55,041 nt of DNA, taken from a virus. The DNA lies in IMG/VR virus record IMGVR_UViG_3300023116_000059, positions 1 through 55,041 of that record; one strand, 5' to 3'. Below the pieces are notes generated by a model that saw nothing but the letters and a program-made list of their open reading frames with translations, was not told the origin of the DNA and did no database searches. The translations under genes were made by a program, and so were the position numbers. Position 1 is the stretch's first letter. Each line of letters begins with the position of its first letter. Below are positions 46,901-53,070 of this stretch, piece by piece.

Positions 46901-48807
46901 CTATCAGTAATTCTGACAATGGGTGGGGTAGAATAGTATTCACCAGCATCTTCAATTTGGAGACTGGTTACTCTGCCACCAGTAACAATACCTTTTACAG
47001 ATGCTCTACGACCAGATGTAATCGTAATTACAGGATCTTTGGGGAAAGTATCTGTCGTGTTTACTCTAATACTTTCAATGACTTCACCAGAAAGAACAGC
47101 ATATGCTTTATCTGGTACATTGTCTATCAACACATAAGGTGGATTCTCATATCCCCTTCCTTGGTTAACAACTCTAATAGATTCTAATTTACCAAAATTG
47201 ATTCTATCTTCATCTTTATAACTAAAGACTCGTACACCATTTACTAGAATGCCAACATCTCTAGTCGATGTTTCATAAACTTCAGTAGTTCTAGTAGATT
47301 GCTTTCTGATTAATTTTAAAAGATTTTGATCTTTAACTGGTAAAGTTACACCACCATTTAAAATATCATGTGATGGATATCCAGAAGATGTGATATAATA
47401 GTATTGATCATCTTCAAAAATAGCGGAGACATCAGTGTTAGCATCATTTAGTGCTGCAGTGACGTTAGCATTTTGAGAAGATTGGACAGAGAGGTATCTG
47501 TTAAAGATCCATCTAATGTTATTAGATGCGGTATCGATAATTTTTGGATTGTCAGTTGTAAATCCAGATTCTGATACTTGTACGCTATCACCAGCATATG
47601 CATATGGATGAGTAGCACTTGGAATAACATTGTAGACAACACCTAGTGTAATAAAGGTGACATTGCCTTGTTTAATTAATGTTGGTTTGTAAATTGCTGT
47701 TCCTTTGCTATGTGCTTGGATAACAGAATCGACACCTCTATTCGTTACATTAAATTGATTGACATTTTTTGAATCATATTCAAAAATCTCTTGATCGATT
47801 AAGAATTGACCACGAGCAGGGAATCCAGAAGTAGAAAATGCATTTAATACCAAACCAGATTGACTGGAAGGAACTGCCTTCTCAAGTCTAGTCTTAGTTG
47901 AGATTGCAAAACGACCGTTAACAGTCTCTGGAGCAAGAACAATGTTCCATGTTGTCTCGCCATCATACACACCATCAACGAAAGCGTTATCTACAGTTGC
48001 AGATGCAAAACCACTTTCGTCATCTTGTGTGATGATTTGACCAATTAGTTCCTTAGGATCACCAGATAGAATTTTTACTTTTAATGCATAAATGTTGATC
48101 CAATCAGCATTCGATGCTTTATATGTAAAATCTTTTGGTTTGTAAACTTCTGGTTTAGTTTCTGGTCCAGCAACTAATGAATTAAAGACAAATTTAATTG
48201 AAGCGTCTGTACCTTTAGACCTATAGAACTTTTTAATATTCTTAATAAGAGTTCTTTTGTCTACCTCAGGTTTTAAATACTTTTCAGGGAAAGACGCAAG
48301 ATACTGTTTCTCAAAATTTCTTACAAATGCATATAAGAATAGATTGGTAATATTATAAACTACTGCACCAGATTGATGTGGTGCTGCTTCTGTAGTTTTA
48401 AAATCGCTAGATGTATACAAATCACCTAGAGATGTGTTTCCACTCACACCTCTACGGCAACCTACAAGATCATTACCTACTTTTTCTTCATAAAAAACAA
48501 TTTCGTCATCAATACGAACAAATCCGTTTTTCTCTACAAAACCAGAAGAATTGGATAAGGTAATTGTGGTAGACTGATTATCTACGCTAGTAGCAAGTGT
48601 TCCTTGCTGATTGAGGATACTCTTTTCATAAAAATCAATGTCAGCATAATCCTCGATGTTAGTAATAACATCTAGTGCTTGACCCTGCAACTCCTGCTGC
48701 TCATAATATCTCTGGACAAACTTTGAAAATAGTTCGTACTCGGATGAAATGAACTGAGGTAGTTGAGACTCAATGAGGGTAGAAATTCTCTTAGTCTTGA
48801 CTGCCAT
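37936..48807 (-). CDS. 7: Giant baseplate wedge protein, gp7-like (3623 residues)
   Basis: It lies exactly between gp6 and gp8, the place of gp7 in T4, but is over three times the length of T4 gp7 (1032). The N-terminus (TLIESQLPQFISSEYELFSK) and the following 'VQRYYEQQELQG...NIEDYADID' segment are typical of the large cyanophage protein at this locus, including RTLIKNIKKFYRSKGTDASI. Residues about 750-860 form a YHYH-type domain (SPILGFAYDGNPIYGPF ... EYPEGTYAYFLTID ... FPYFIG). Residues about 2115-2425 hold helical repeats with C-KRD and CADV like those in the 3313-residue fibre. Many Gly-rich 'GGxGYxxxP' modules alternate with these. Naming as gp7 rests on position more than on sequence. 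Confidence 0.78.
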   Translation of the reverse strand: MAVKTKRISTLIESQLPQFISSEYELFSKFVQRYYEQQELQGQALDVITNIEDYADIDFYEKSILNQQGTLATSVDNQSTTITLSNSSGFVEKNGFVRIDDEIVFYEEKVGNDLVGCRRGVSGNTSLGDLYTSSDFKTTEAAPHQSGAVVYNITNLFLYAFVRNFEKQYLASFPEKYLKPEVDKRTLIKNIKKFYRSKGTDASIKFVFNSLVAGPETKPEVYKPKDFTYKASNADWINIYALKVKILSGDPKELIGQIITQDDESGFASATVDNAFVDGVYDGETTWNIVLAPETVNGRFAISTKTRLEKAVPSSQSGLVLNAFSTSGFPARGQFLIDQEIFEYDSKNVNQFNVTNRGVDSVIQAHSKGTAIYKPTLIKQGNVTFITLGVVYNVIPSATHPYAYAGDSVQVSESGFTTDNPKIIDTASNNIRWIFNRYLSVQSSQNANVTAALNDANTDVSAIFEDDQYYYITSSGYPSHDILNGGVTLPVKDQNLLKLIRKQSTRTTEVYETSTRDVGILVNGVRVFSYKDEDRINFGKLESIRVVNQGRGYENPPYVLIDNVPDKAYAVLSGEVIESIRVNTTDTFPKDPVITITSGRRASVKGIVTGGRVTSLQIEDAGEYYSTPPIVRITDRAGRGRFASYTSVITPDGRLDSFEQIDAGNFYTQENIQVDIIPVGVDATAEPKLKTWVKNRFKKYENLVDSNNGYLFQNINKSLDYGYGYLANPQQLRLLLDDNLLAIGTEPSEKTHSPILGFAYDGNPIYGPFACENPLDLTSDIIRMTSSYRNKNRRLAGPSVDTYPLGTFIDDYEYIHRSGTLDQNNGRYCVTPEYPEGTYAYFLTIDQEQKPKFPYFIGENFYSLPVDSNYNAPISQNELPTNVRRLAQPDMPVNGAGFVGVIDSVKSGTVESINTTESHNNFSVGCEFLFDSRGTDGEDIEAVVGSVKGKSVDYIESKEDKVVKLVTIQSAYLFQDDFLRQPASGASGQIIGNVVNDNIVILRNVIGSFDNTGTFSADIKTLNILLDQNSSYTKGAIITLTDGIGGNFAEGEVLETTNSQNVVKLKVLSGEFVVNTEYYLQSDNLLNTAGTKIITFSSMSDNLEPFDVNQNVALVQTTEPHGLGFGDKVDIDINPDDSTKTKNYYVRKRLYQKVKFVAPQIQTSLNYDGVGRFDLLESGADYTDDIYIDVPLTGGSGTGAKANITVIGGRVSSCVLSDGGTGYSKGEYLGVDDNSLGRSIASQSTRRLTLYVDHVGVAKGSTRFPLVSTDGIVRQDLFKIGTEIVKVVDIDGSTVIVERAQEGTVQKDHFTGQAFTLYHGQYNFDPLYHIGSANGDGYIYSYDNKTQEALIVFNYGIEIKTANKITNSILFFDSSTPSRLVRTSSAEDPVFKFEISEDNVNFDVNPLLDIQEYYRYVFDTSHSSLTGSFFDISPSKNFNLVTVERINSTVKAGNPGSFVDVKFGFGSRQSANTYTEKVGTDFLNFYYFDKNGIIDAEGSYLKIVSDPLQGTKTLAYVTDTKFVYELDEIPLWDGSGSITYTTTGQFAIGQINSVNVVNLGTNYKKTPIVKGVSPSTSLRASGTVIIDPNTQTVTGFELTEGGSNYSKPKVELIDADGVGAEFNIVIRDGKIFAITAKNGGKNYTYAPEAKIIETDLKAYAESTNIGSPQSIRIIKNGGSYHDDKTVRSLFTSATTFKVKDFAHSQFKNGEKVVQTLGGIEVASGIVLEWRNGSNLLKVGNIRGYFRDALPIRGLVSQTSANIIDRYVSILNERIETFFDNQGSFNSDRGIIGVSNQKITDSFFYQDYSYVVKSKTPIDQWRELIKSTTHPAGFLLFGEVDIETDANIRMPQKMPKASHFSVVQLWDPDKNKITVESTRRVVTQSIQKVEDSKKQRGSGSVASSEFNFNDLRAFNVRIYNRTAGFYDDIIADGKPWWYKNPFDGRELESGDTSLGSNRTGTTTFQLRDFNDNPVFPVSANNLIISLDGVVQEAGLSYTVQDDNIIFAQPPYGDGTKLTGDDGDDVTAFGGVTFYGRYVAFNQNQYNDRYFKKLASISQRNGRWIDAANQIDNNLDFILEETLGYTQATYTAVDWNVKELKFLEDLETVIKAFSHDLRFGGNADSFDFATYFKETEAGVYYKDILQEFLFAVNYAEKLCRLAIRNWDYTEPVVRYSTGSTQITMDNTENIIVGSIVSSGRAFPEGTKVVRILDENTILVSRAATQNAGGSGGAEVGIVDIEGTTGGAGVVSSTRTVSRVVDGETFEVEPGDTYIAEIAFSGTTQATFKLSGINSGTYIDASDIIRNNAEYIKEEAVGWAQSQFPNIGWANKTDKCKRDIGYLIDAITYHLRFGGNAQVVEFGQLYYIGNELGYINDQLNESLRTYEKAVELMVLAMRQTLPAGTYTAIEPVVDNSILLDTEVPYCADVEATLNTYYEIVDTILTEGRNLVPITAENLNPTGLYSGTRPLTNHDIILDPDIPVKECNDVISAINILQETVADIINGVTLTRSNPQYIDGKNKAFDLYWEDGSAVVTEEDEDLFIYLNGILQRPKFTESYPPEDSYVINRETVPNQIVFDVAPVWDQSENLKLVQEKQAVEFYGGVGIGNYKRLTIDYELVDGVRTGPFLILDVEDLTVQKIDDPRYVLVFLDGVLQRDTFSYEISGPNIFFNVPIQAEMKIDIRLLYGRDVGQTLQLYGYRPDLYYQDSKLTWNNLNAVGEYIVQEFTKGAWKGEFVANAVQVWQVRPDGTYNTLGEIVNYSILGNTFELTLFGHPYEIIEGLKFVFAVKGRYYLTYDFPWANFNDYTLSVTKNADNIKVLRNTSQWTGSSKSNQSLFDTQKFVNVAPGYKIKIDGEDGMRSILSLPPVVYGNENRPNQQISNKIYGTVPVTSYNGVARGEGLSVVAILEYEKDSEGEFVYDSEGLKIPTGKIEKLEWNQRSYDPITQPTAYQYFIPPILEFISLDGNGGGARANVLVSKGQVISVDIIDNGSGYTTAPKVVVARGFDVIRDTNTFGLDLQFTRLNPFIGGVGEGSARFNMAASSVITRSSDPAVTGGFVSSILANIPADTLYWQSTMWTSLPAVEDAQQMPVLQPGSIKIGYWETGFDAPTVTPQTQPTNIVTYLSSRVDNIQSFSTFSVTKQITTTVQRKIDNSFIENVNYYAAGAYTVVDFLIGDTVLYVNDTQKFTTNGKLMVGDEVVFYPRKISDRFLKITRAQDNTNEQDWLAGTFIRQIPDLISIAPVGIQNIQSEASIVTVGTVTNVSSSQKQKQIQIDLDSVQTVEKQIVLNINLDQKIASISTIESVRESHAEAGGKFVTVKSAFNMKTNIGLHTQQPQIVTNVQTTKQSLVIQGTVEVKHDIHLQNITTERLGQPDPEAPIAATVSEVAVVGTTTVLGAEIQAASTIVTVRNEVFTQIFFDLPPAGFVDGYVEDVNIVNPFVQRDGTIVFLIDPKIIQLRSGFTLEVDNFIFGENNEYVGNYLRGNVGSTIGNFDYVGYDDGTANVSGLSIQDMDRLFRGLTITDFEDRKNTSYTKSNEYFNLGLPSIQNPVAIYTGASGAVPGTVDVANTTYFPDSGHLYYSDGTNFGVIYYSGRTATQFLGCVSVNGANNITTTSEIIPMVME

Positions 48808-48811
48808 CTAC

Positions 48812-50608
48812 TTACTCTTTGTATGCTGTGAAACTGGAACTCGCAACATCAACATCAAGATAAACTTCACGAGATGCTTTAATATCATTTGAAAGTGGTT
48901 TTACCCTCACGGAGATCCTATTATCAAAGAAGCTACCTTTAATAATTGTCAATGCATAAATTTTTAACTCGCCTTTCTCATAATTAATATCGCCAATATC
49001 GCTGTCTAGGACAACTTTATTGCCAGTTGCAGGATCTATCCTATATAGGACGATTTTGCCCGACCTATCTTCGATATAGACATCATAATTAGGATGTTCA
49101 GTAACCCTAAAACCAGTAGATGATAAAACAGGATCGTCGCAGTCAGTATCGAACGCATTTTGAAAACATAGTTCATAATAAAAAGTTGAATTTAATTGAG
49201 GATAGAAATCCTTCCTCATTGTAACAGTTGTTAAATTTGAGTTAATTGAACGATCGGCATCATCGATAACAGCAGTAGCTTTACTATATCTAAACTTGCC
49301 ATTAAATTTTTCTGTGCTAGACTGATTAAGATAGTCTTGTACAGAACGAATCACTTTTCTTTCAATGTCGGTTGTAGTTTGATCTGTACTGTTTCTATCA
49401 TAAAATACAGAACTTTTCAGTTCAACATAAAGAATAGATGGGTCTATAATTTGTGGTTCGATTGATGCAACCACATACTTCTTAAGACCATCAATAATTT
49501 CTTTCTTTGTTAAGGATGTTAAGTAAGATGCATCCTTTGGTTTCAGTGAAATGAATACTTTTCCATACTGTGGAGGATCTGCTTCTTCTCCGCCATAGAC
49601 AATAATGTCACTTACAGCAGGATAAATCTGTCTCACAATAGTCTCATAGTCAGATGCAGTTACTGCTCTGTCTTGTGCTCCATAAGAACGAGGTGCATTG
49701 AACTTAATCTTGTTAGTGTTCTCAAGTTCTTCTCCACCTGCAGATGCAATAGATGAGTTAACAGTTACGCTATATGCAGTGGGTGGAGTGCCGTTTTGGT
49801 TCTCTAAGACACCAGAGAATACAAATGACCTTACACCATTGGATGCAGGACCATTTGTTACCATGTAAGAGACTTCTGCTCTTGTTCCGTTCTCTAGTGC
49901 TTTTCCTAGTACACCATCACCAAACAGAACTTCATATCTGTTATCTTCAATCTCATCTAGGAAAAATACTTTGGACGACCCATCAATACCAAGAATGTTC
50001 TTTGCTAGTAGGTATGGTTCGTTAAATGAACCTCCGCCAGGATAAACCTTAACAAGAACCGTAGTTGTGTCAATATTGTTATTGTCCAGAATGAATTTCT
50101 GGGAAGATAGTGATGTATCAATCGTAAACGTATTAGTCAGAAGACTTCCTTCTTTAACCGCTACGTTTGTAAATACTGCTTGCTGATTAGATACTTGCGC
50201 TTTTACATCTTCTTGTACAACATAGCGATAAGTATCATTGTCATAAGTAGCAACAAAACCTGTACCTTTCTTAAGATTTAACTCGGTATCAGTTGTTGGG
50301 TTGTCATAGTTTACAGTAAAGGACACATACGCAGTTGGAGCAGTAGCACTCTTCGGTGTGTAACCTAATTGCTTCGCAATCGCTACTACGTTGTCCCTCA
50401 ACGTGGCAGAATCAATGAATAGTTCATTGACTACCATATTGGTGTTAAACGCCGTGTAGTACGTGTTATACGCCAATACGTCAATCAAGTTCGCTAGAGC
50501 AGAACCCTCAAAGTCATAATCGGTAAAATCCGATGATGCTCTAAGATAATCTTTCAGAGCGACTTTGATTTCTTCAAAGTCTAAATTGGCAACCTGAGTA
50601 TAAGGCAT
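48812..50608 (-). CDS. 6: Baseplate wedge subunit gp6
   Basis: A 598-residue protein (T4 gp6 is 660). The N-terminal segments FEEIKVALKDYLRASSDFTD, LANLIDVLAYNTYYTAFNTN and ELFIDSATLRDNVVAIAKQL are highly characteristic of gp6 and of the wider gpJ-like baseplate family, followed by APRSYGAQDRAVTASDYETI in the middle. gp6 dimers form the inner ring of the baseplate that holds wedges together. Its ATG lies in the TAATG formed with the gp25 stop codon. Its TAA lies four bases before the ATG of the gp7-like gene, with a purine-rich ribosome-binding site (GAGTAAGTAG) across the stop codon. Confidence 0.94.
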   Translation of the reverse strand: MPYTQVANLDFEEIKVALKDYLRASSDFTDYDFEGSALANLIDVLAYNTYYTAFNTNMVVNELFIDSATLRDNVVAIAKQLGYTPKSATAPTAYVSFTVNYDNPTTDTELNLKKGTGFVATYDNDTYRYVVQEDVKAQVSNQQAVFTNVAVKEGSLLTNTFTIDTSLSSQKFILDNNNIDTTTVLVKVYPGGGSFNEPYLLAKNILGIDGSSKVFFLDEIEDNRYEVLFGDGVLGKALENGTRAEVSYMVTNGPASNGVRSFVFSGVLENQNGTPPTAYSVTVNSSIASAGGEELENTNKIKFNAPRSYGAQDRAVTASDYETIVRQIYPAVSDIIVYGGEEADPPQYGKVFISLKPKDASYLTSLTKKEIIDGLKKYVVASIEPQIIDPSILYVELKSSVFYDRNSTDQTTTDIERKVIRSVQDYLNQSSTEKFNGKFRYSKATAVIDDADRSINSNLTTVTMRKDFYPQLNSTFYYELCFQNAFDTDCDDPVLSSTGFRVTEHPNYDVYIEDRSGKIVLYRIDPATGNKVVLDSDIGDINYEKGELKIYALTIIKGSFFDNRISVRVKPLSNDIKASREVYLDVDVASSSFTAYKE

Positions 50609-51000
50609 TATCGTGTACGCTCTAGCAAGAAGTCTACACCAACAACTGCGTCATCTCTTCCAACGATTCGATAGTATAGTTCTACTTCGTATGCATTATT
50701 ATCAAAATCTGGAGTGCAAATAATATTTTCAACTCCAATACGTGGTTCAAAATTTTCTAGGGTTTGAATAATCTCGCCCTTGATTAAACCAGCAGTAGCG
50801 TAGTCCATTGGTTCGAACAACAAGTTCTGAACACCACATCCAATATCAGGTTGAAATAGTCTTTCTCCCTTTTTGGTAAGTAGAAGAACGGTAATCGCTT
50901 GTACAATAGCTGCCTTGTCCTTCACTGTTACCAAATCGTCGGTAACAGGGTGTTTCTTAAAAGTAACACTCAGATCTTTAAATGTCTGAAAGGTCGGCAT
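50608..51000 (-). CDS. 25: Baseplate wedge subunit gp25
   Basis: A 130-residue protein of the gp25 family (T4 gp25 is 132), conserved from phages to type VI secretion baseplates. The core pattern is clear: AIVQAITVLLLTKKGERLFQPDIG, then FEPMDYATAGLIKGEIIQTL, the conserved EPRIGV motif near residue 88, and a strand-rich end (YEVELYYRIVG). It follows a late box AATAAATA and a run of small genes and is coupled to gp6 through a TAATG overlap. It starts the baseplate block. Confidence 0.95.
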   Translation of the reverse strand: MPTFQTFKDLSVTFKKHPVTDDLVTVKDKAAIVQAITVLLLTKKGERLFQPDIGCGVQNLLFEPMDYATAGLIKGEIIQTLENFEPRIGVENIICTPDFDNNAYEVELYYRIVGRDDAVVGVDFLLERTR

Positions 51001-51024
51001 TTAGACACAGTAATAGGCTGTTTC

Positions 51025-51032
51025 TATTTATT
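51025..51032 (-). promoter_or_regulatory. Late promoter box AATAAATA before gp25
   Basis: Matches the late core on the minus strand, 25-32 bases before the gp25 start, and touches the stop codon of the 71-residue gene. Confidence 0.5.
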
Positions 51033-51247
51033 CACTCCGTCCAACGCTCTACAAAATCGTCAAAACCTCCCGCTCCTCCACAAGGGCGTTCTAGACGGTC
51101 TTCGGGGAGTGGGTATAGTTCTTCCTTCATCTTTGACTTACGACGCCTTGCAGCGGCATCTAGAAGGCGATCACTGTCAGTTTCGGTGATCAGTGTCATG
51201 CCTTCTTCAATAAATTCTTCACCTTTGTCTACTGGAAATAGTCCCAT
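51032..51247 (-). CDS. Small protein of unknown function (71 residues)
   Basis: Begins MGLFPVDKGEEFIEEGMTLI, then a basic stretch LLDAAARRRKSKMKEELY and a Gly-containing acidic tail. The start is well supported: a GGGAGG ribosome-binding site lies 8 bases before the ATG, the best match to the anti-Shine-Dalgarno sequence in this part of the window. That site lies within the 3' arm of a terminator-like hairpin, suggesting regulated translation. Its stop codon touches the late box for gp25. No family is recognised. Confidence 0.72.
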   Translation of the reverse strand: MGLFPVDKGEEFIEEGMTLITETDSDRLLDAAARRRKSKMKEELYPLPEDRLERPCGGAGGFDDFVERWTE

Positions 51248-51249
51248 TG

Positions 51250-51293
51250 AAAAAACCTCCCTAAAGTCTGTTTCCAGAACTTTTAGAGAGGTT
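51250..51293 (-). terminator. Terminator-like hairpin carrying a ribosome-binding site
   Basis: On the minus strand a stem of about 14 bp (AACCTCTCTAAAAGT / ACTTTAGGGAGGTT, one bulge, one G-U pair) is followed by six T. The 3' arm contains GGGAGG, the ribosome-binding site for the 71-residue gene. Confidence 0.75.
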
Positions 51294-51307
51294 GCTATCT
51301 CTTTAAA

Positions 51308-51314
51308 TATTTAG
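51308..51314 (-). promoter_or_regulatory. Late-type box CTAAATA upstream of the hairpin
   Basis: Lies just behind the 48-residue gene and before the hairpin, so a transcript from here would contain the complete hairpin. Confidence 0.4.
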
Positions 51315-51336
51315 TTTTGCTCGGCGCTTTCGGTGA

Positions 51337-51483
51337 TTAGCGCCCTTGACCCCTGTACTTCTTCTTCGCCTTATTCCGAGATGTCGCGGCATACTTCGTA
51401 TTCTTCGACGAACCTTGCCGAGTAGTCTTCGGTTTGCCCTCGATAAACTTAGTGCCACTCAAACCAATCTTTGTTCGTGCCAT
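51337..51483 (-). CDS. Small basic protein (48 residues)
   Basis: A short gene between the 128-residue and 71-residue genes. The predicted protein starts MARTKIGLSGTKFIEG and ends NKAKKKYRGQGR, with no hydrophobic core and a strongly basic composition (many Lys and Arg). Its ATG lies two bases after the stop codon of the 128-residue gene, and it fills an otherwise empty gap exactly. A Lys/Arg-rich tail ending in YRGQG is a pattern I recall from other marine T4-like phages. It might bind nucleic acid or act as a small assembly factor; this is inference. Confidence 0.68.
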   Translation of the reverse strand: MARTKIGLSGTKFIEGKPKTTRQGSSKNTKYAATSRNKAKKKYRGQGR

Positions 51484-51485
51484 AG

Positions 51486-51872
51486 TTAATTTTCAATTCG
51501 TGAACCAATTACTATTGTAGGATAACTGAAGGGACCTGTCAAGGTCCTCGGTGAGGTTACGCCCGTGACTAACGTTGCTTCATCACCAGTGACTGCGAAA
51601 AGATTCCCATTGATTAACACAGTCTGGTTAACTACTGGGTTAAGTCTTCGTATTCCTGGTTGACATACACCAAGCACATTAGTAGGCAGTGGAGTGCCCT
51701 CTACTTCGTCTAGAAGGATGTTCTCGGCAACTGGGTAATGTTCTACGTACTCGCCCTCGAACTTTACGTTAGGACTCGTTGTAGATGCCCCTCCCAGTTC
51801 CTTGGCGGGGAATGTACATAACCCATCTGTACTGGGCGTATCTATGCAATCTGGTCCAACTACATTGGGCAT
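51486..51872 (-). CDS. Possible PAAR-like spike-tip or small structural protein
   Basis: A 128-residue strand-rich protein with few charged helices. It opens MPNVVGPDCIDTPSTDGLC, has STTSPNVKFEGEYVEHYP, then QTVLINGNLFAVTGDEATLV and ends FSYPTIVIGSRIEN. The succession 'SPxVxxxG ... VxINGxxxAVxGD ... IGSR' is reminiscent of PAAR-type proteins that cap phage tail spikes, and the location just before gp25 fits a baseplate part. No complete PAAR metal site is evident, so this remains a suggestion. It is closely spaced with both neighbours (2 bases each). Confidence 0.55.
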   Translation of the reverse strand: MPNVVGPDCIDTPSTDGLCTFPAKELGGASTTSPNVKFEGEYVEHYPVAENILLDEVEGTPLPTNVLGVCQPGIRRLNPVVNQTVLINGNLFAVTGDEATLVTGVTSPRTLTGPFSYPTIVIGSRIEN

Positions 51873-51874
51873 CG

Positions 51875-52105
51875 TTATACTTGTGTTGCGATTTTTACTA
51901 TGTCTCTCTTTAACCCTTCAACATTATTATGCAAATAATCTAATGTCTGAGCGATCGTCTCATACTCCTCAGATGATGGGCGGTGGTACATCAAGGTGGG
52001 GCGCTCCAGTTGCGACATCCGTTGGTCCAGGCTCTGCAATCTCTCTGACAGCCAGAGGAGTGTCCTCTCCTGCTCGTTCAATCTCTCCAGTAACTCGTCC
52101 GTCAT
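51875..52105 (-). CDS. Coiled-coil protein (76 residues)
   Basis: I use the ATG giving MTDELLERLNEQERTLLWL because AGAGGTG lies 6 bases upstream; a GTG three codons earlier is an alternative. Residues 1-38 form heptads (LLERLNEQERTLLWLSERLQ), and a second helix follows (QTLDYLHNNVEGLKRDIV). A coiled-coil structural or scaffold role is possible. The first 137 bases overlap, in a different frame, the 3' part of the gene upstream. Confidence 0.65.
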   Translation of the reverse strand: MTDELLERLNEQERTLLWLSERLQSLDQRMSQLERPTLMYHRPSSEEYETIAQTLDYLHNNVEGLKRDIVKIATQV

Positions 52106-52214
52106 TTTGATCACCTCTCATGAATGCGTTGGATGCTCTCTCTTCAAACTCGTCGCAAAATTTGTCAAAGTTCTCTAAGATCTTTGCGTAATTTTCAAAA
52201 TCGGGTTTTTCCAT
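51969..52214 (-). CDS. Small protein (81 residues) overlapping the next gene
   Basis: Starts MEKPDFENYAKILENFDKFC, a plausible helical protein up to about residue 35. From RGDQNDGRVTGEIERAG onward it is Pro/Gly-rich and lies in the 137-base overlap with the 76-residue gene. A late box GATAAATA lies about 46 bases before its ATG, making it the first gene of the late block. The weak ribosome-binding site and low-complexity tail reduce certainty. The N-terminal part is unique sequence and looks genuinely coding. Confidence 0.55.
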   Translation of the reverse strand: MEKPDFENYAKILENFDKFCDEFEERASNAFMRGDQNDGRVTGEIERAGEDTPLAVREIAEPGPTDVATGAPHLDVPPPII

Positions 52215-52259
52215 AATTTTTTTCTGGGGGAATTTTTTTATATCGGGTCCCTCGAAGAA

Positions 52260-52267
52260 TATTTATC
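52260..52267 (-). promoter_or_regulatory. Late promoter box GATAAATA at the head of the structural block
   Basis: Lies in the 162-base gap 52215-52376, which holds no gene. It matches the late core 46-53 bases before the first gene of the block, with a hairpin (52340-52359) on its upstream side. Confidence 0.55.
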
Positions 52268-52330
52268 GGTCGTCTGGATACTTTTGTAGGTTAGGAAGGA
52301 CCCACGTTTTTCGCTTGGCGACCCTAAGTA

Positions 52331-52359
52331 ACAACAAAGGGGGGCAAATCACTGCCCCC
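52331..52359 (-). terminator. Probable terminator between small-gene cluster and late block
   Basis: On the minus strand a 7-bp stem (GGGGGCA / TGCCCCC) with a 6-base loop is followed by the T-rich CTTTGTTGTT. It lies about 18 bases after the HicA-like gene stop codon. Confidence 0.6.
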
Positions 52360-52376
52360 TCGGTATACCTTACTGT

Positions 52377-52553
52377 TCAATCGCTAAGTGTTAACTGCTT
52401 AGCGATTTGCTTGCCTACGAAGTCACGAACTTGATATGGAATTGTTATCTGTTTAGATGATGATTGATGGCGGTAGATCATATGCTTAGCGCCTTGCCTA
52501 TGCATAATCCAACCCTGTGCTTTTGCTAGTTTTTTGAGTTGCTTACTGGTCAC
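52377..52553 (-). CDS. HicA-like toxin, no HicB partner seen
   Basis: The GTG start at 52553 gives MTSKQLKKLAKAQGWIMHRQ, the usual opening of HicA/YcfA proteins, and forms a GTGA overlap with the preceding stop codon. A GTG three codons earlier is possible. The 58-residue length is normal for HicA. Aligned without gaps from GW onward to Burkholderia HicA, the catalytic histidine falls on H24 (GAKHMIYRH). The later QITIPYQ strand fits the dsRBD-like fold. HicA family members cleave mRNA and are normally held by HicB encoded next door; no HicB-like gene is visible here. The phage protein may use the fold for RNA binding instead. Confidence 0.78.
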   Translation of the reverse strand: MTSKQLKKLAKAQGWIMHRQGAKHMIYRHQSSSKQITIPYQVRDFVGKQIAKQLTLSD

Positions 52554-52816
52554 AGTTCCCACAGCATTTCGTTCATCTCATCTGCATCGATTGCAGGGTC
52601 ATTCCATGCAACACCGTCGCCAGTCTTGCAGAGGTGGCGACCAATCTGCCCATCCATCATGCAGCGCACAAACTTATCCCAAGGGGTCTCAATCCCTGCA
52701 TCTCTGTATACAACACATGCCTTAGCAGTGTTATAGAGAAACTCATCATTGTTGATCCACAGGGATGCATTCCAAGTTTCGTAGTTTGCCCAACCGTTGT
52801 AAGTTTCAGTGCTCAT
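52550..52816 (-). CDS. DUF7249-type small protein
   Basis: An 88-residue protein with the signature TYNGWANYETWNASLWINND near the N-terminus, which I associate with DUF7249, a family found on phages and plasmids with unknown role. The rest is mixed, with CVVYRDAG and a C-terminal acidic helix DADEMNEMLWEL. Its stop codon overlaps the HicA-like start, so the two are translationally coupled. Whether this protein acts as antitoxin to the HicA-like protein is open; it does not resemble HicB. Confidence 0.72.
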   Translation of the reverse strand: MSTETYNGWANYETWNASLWINNDEFLYNTAKACVVYRDAGIETPWDKFVRCMMDGQIGRHLCKTGDGVAWNDPAIDADEMNEMLWEL

Positions 52817-52871
52817 GATTCAGTGACAGGGTGAAGTGAAGATGGGGTTAGGATCGCGTGGCGGACGCTTC

Positions 52872-53054
52872 TCAGTATCCGTAGCGGGCACGGCGTCGCT
52901 CGGTTTCGTAGCGGCGGGCGTCGATGTCGTCAGCGGTGAAGTAATCATCGAAGTCTCCGTCGCCCATGTCGGTGGCATAGTTGGCAGGTTGCTGACCAGC
53001 ACGACCAGCGAGAGCAGCGAATGAGAAGCGGTCAAAGTTGGTTTCGTTTGTCAT
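52872..53054 (-). CDS. Small protein, function unknown (60 residues)
   Basis: I chose the ATG giving MTNETNFDRFSFAALAGRAG; a longer frame would overlap the preceding small gene. The C-terminal half is acidic then basic (FDDYFTADDIDARRYETERR). The DNA is strikingly GC-rich (42 of 60 bases in 52861-52920), unlike the AT-rich genes elsewhere. No ribosome-binding site is visible; TATACT lies six bases before the ATG, which could be a -10 element of a leaderless transcript. Confidence 0.55.
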   Translation of the reverse strand: MTNETNFDRFSFAALAGRAGQQPANYATDMGDGDFDDYFTADDIDARRYETERRRARYGY

Positions 53055-53070
53055 GAGACTAGTATAGGGG

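Noticed and set aside
52377-52553. Loss of the catalytic histidine in the HicA-like protein (GAKH instead of GSHH)
   Set aside because: An ungapped alignment from the GW motif places H24 on the catalytic position, so the residue is present.
52820-53035. Alternative minus-strand frame of 71 codons
   Set aside because: It is Thr/Pro/Ser-rich low-complexity sequence out of frame with the acidic 60-residue protein, as expected of GC-rich shadow frames.
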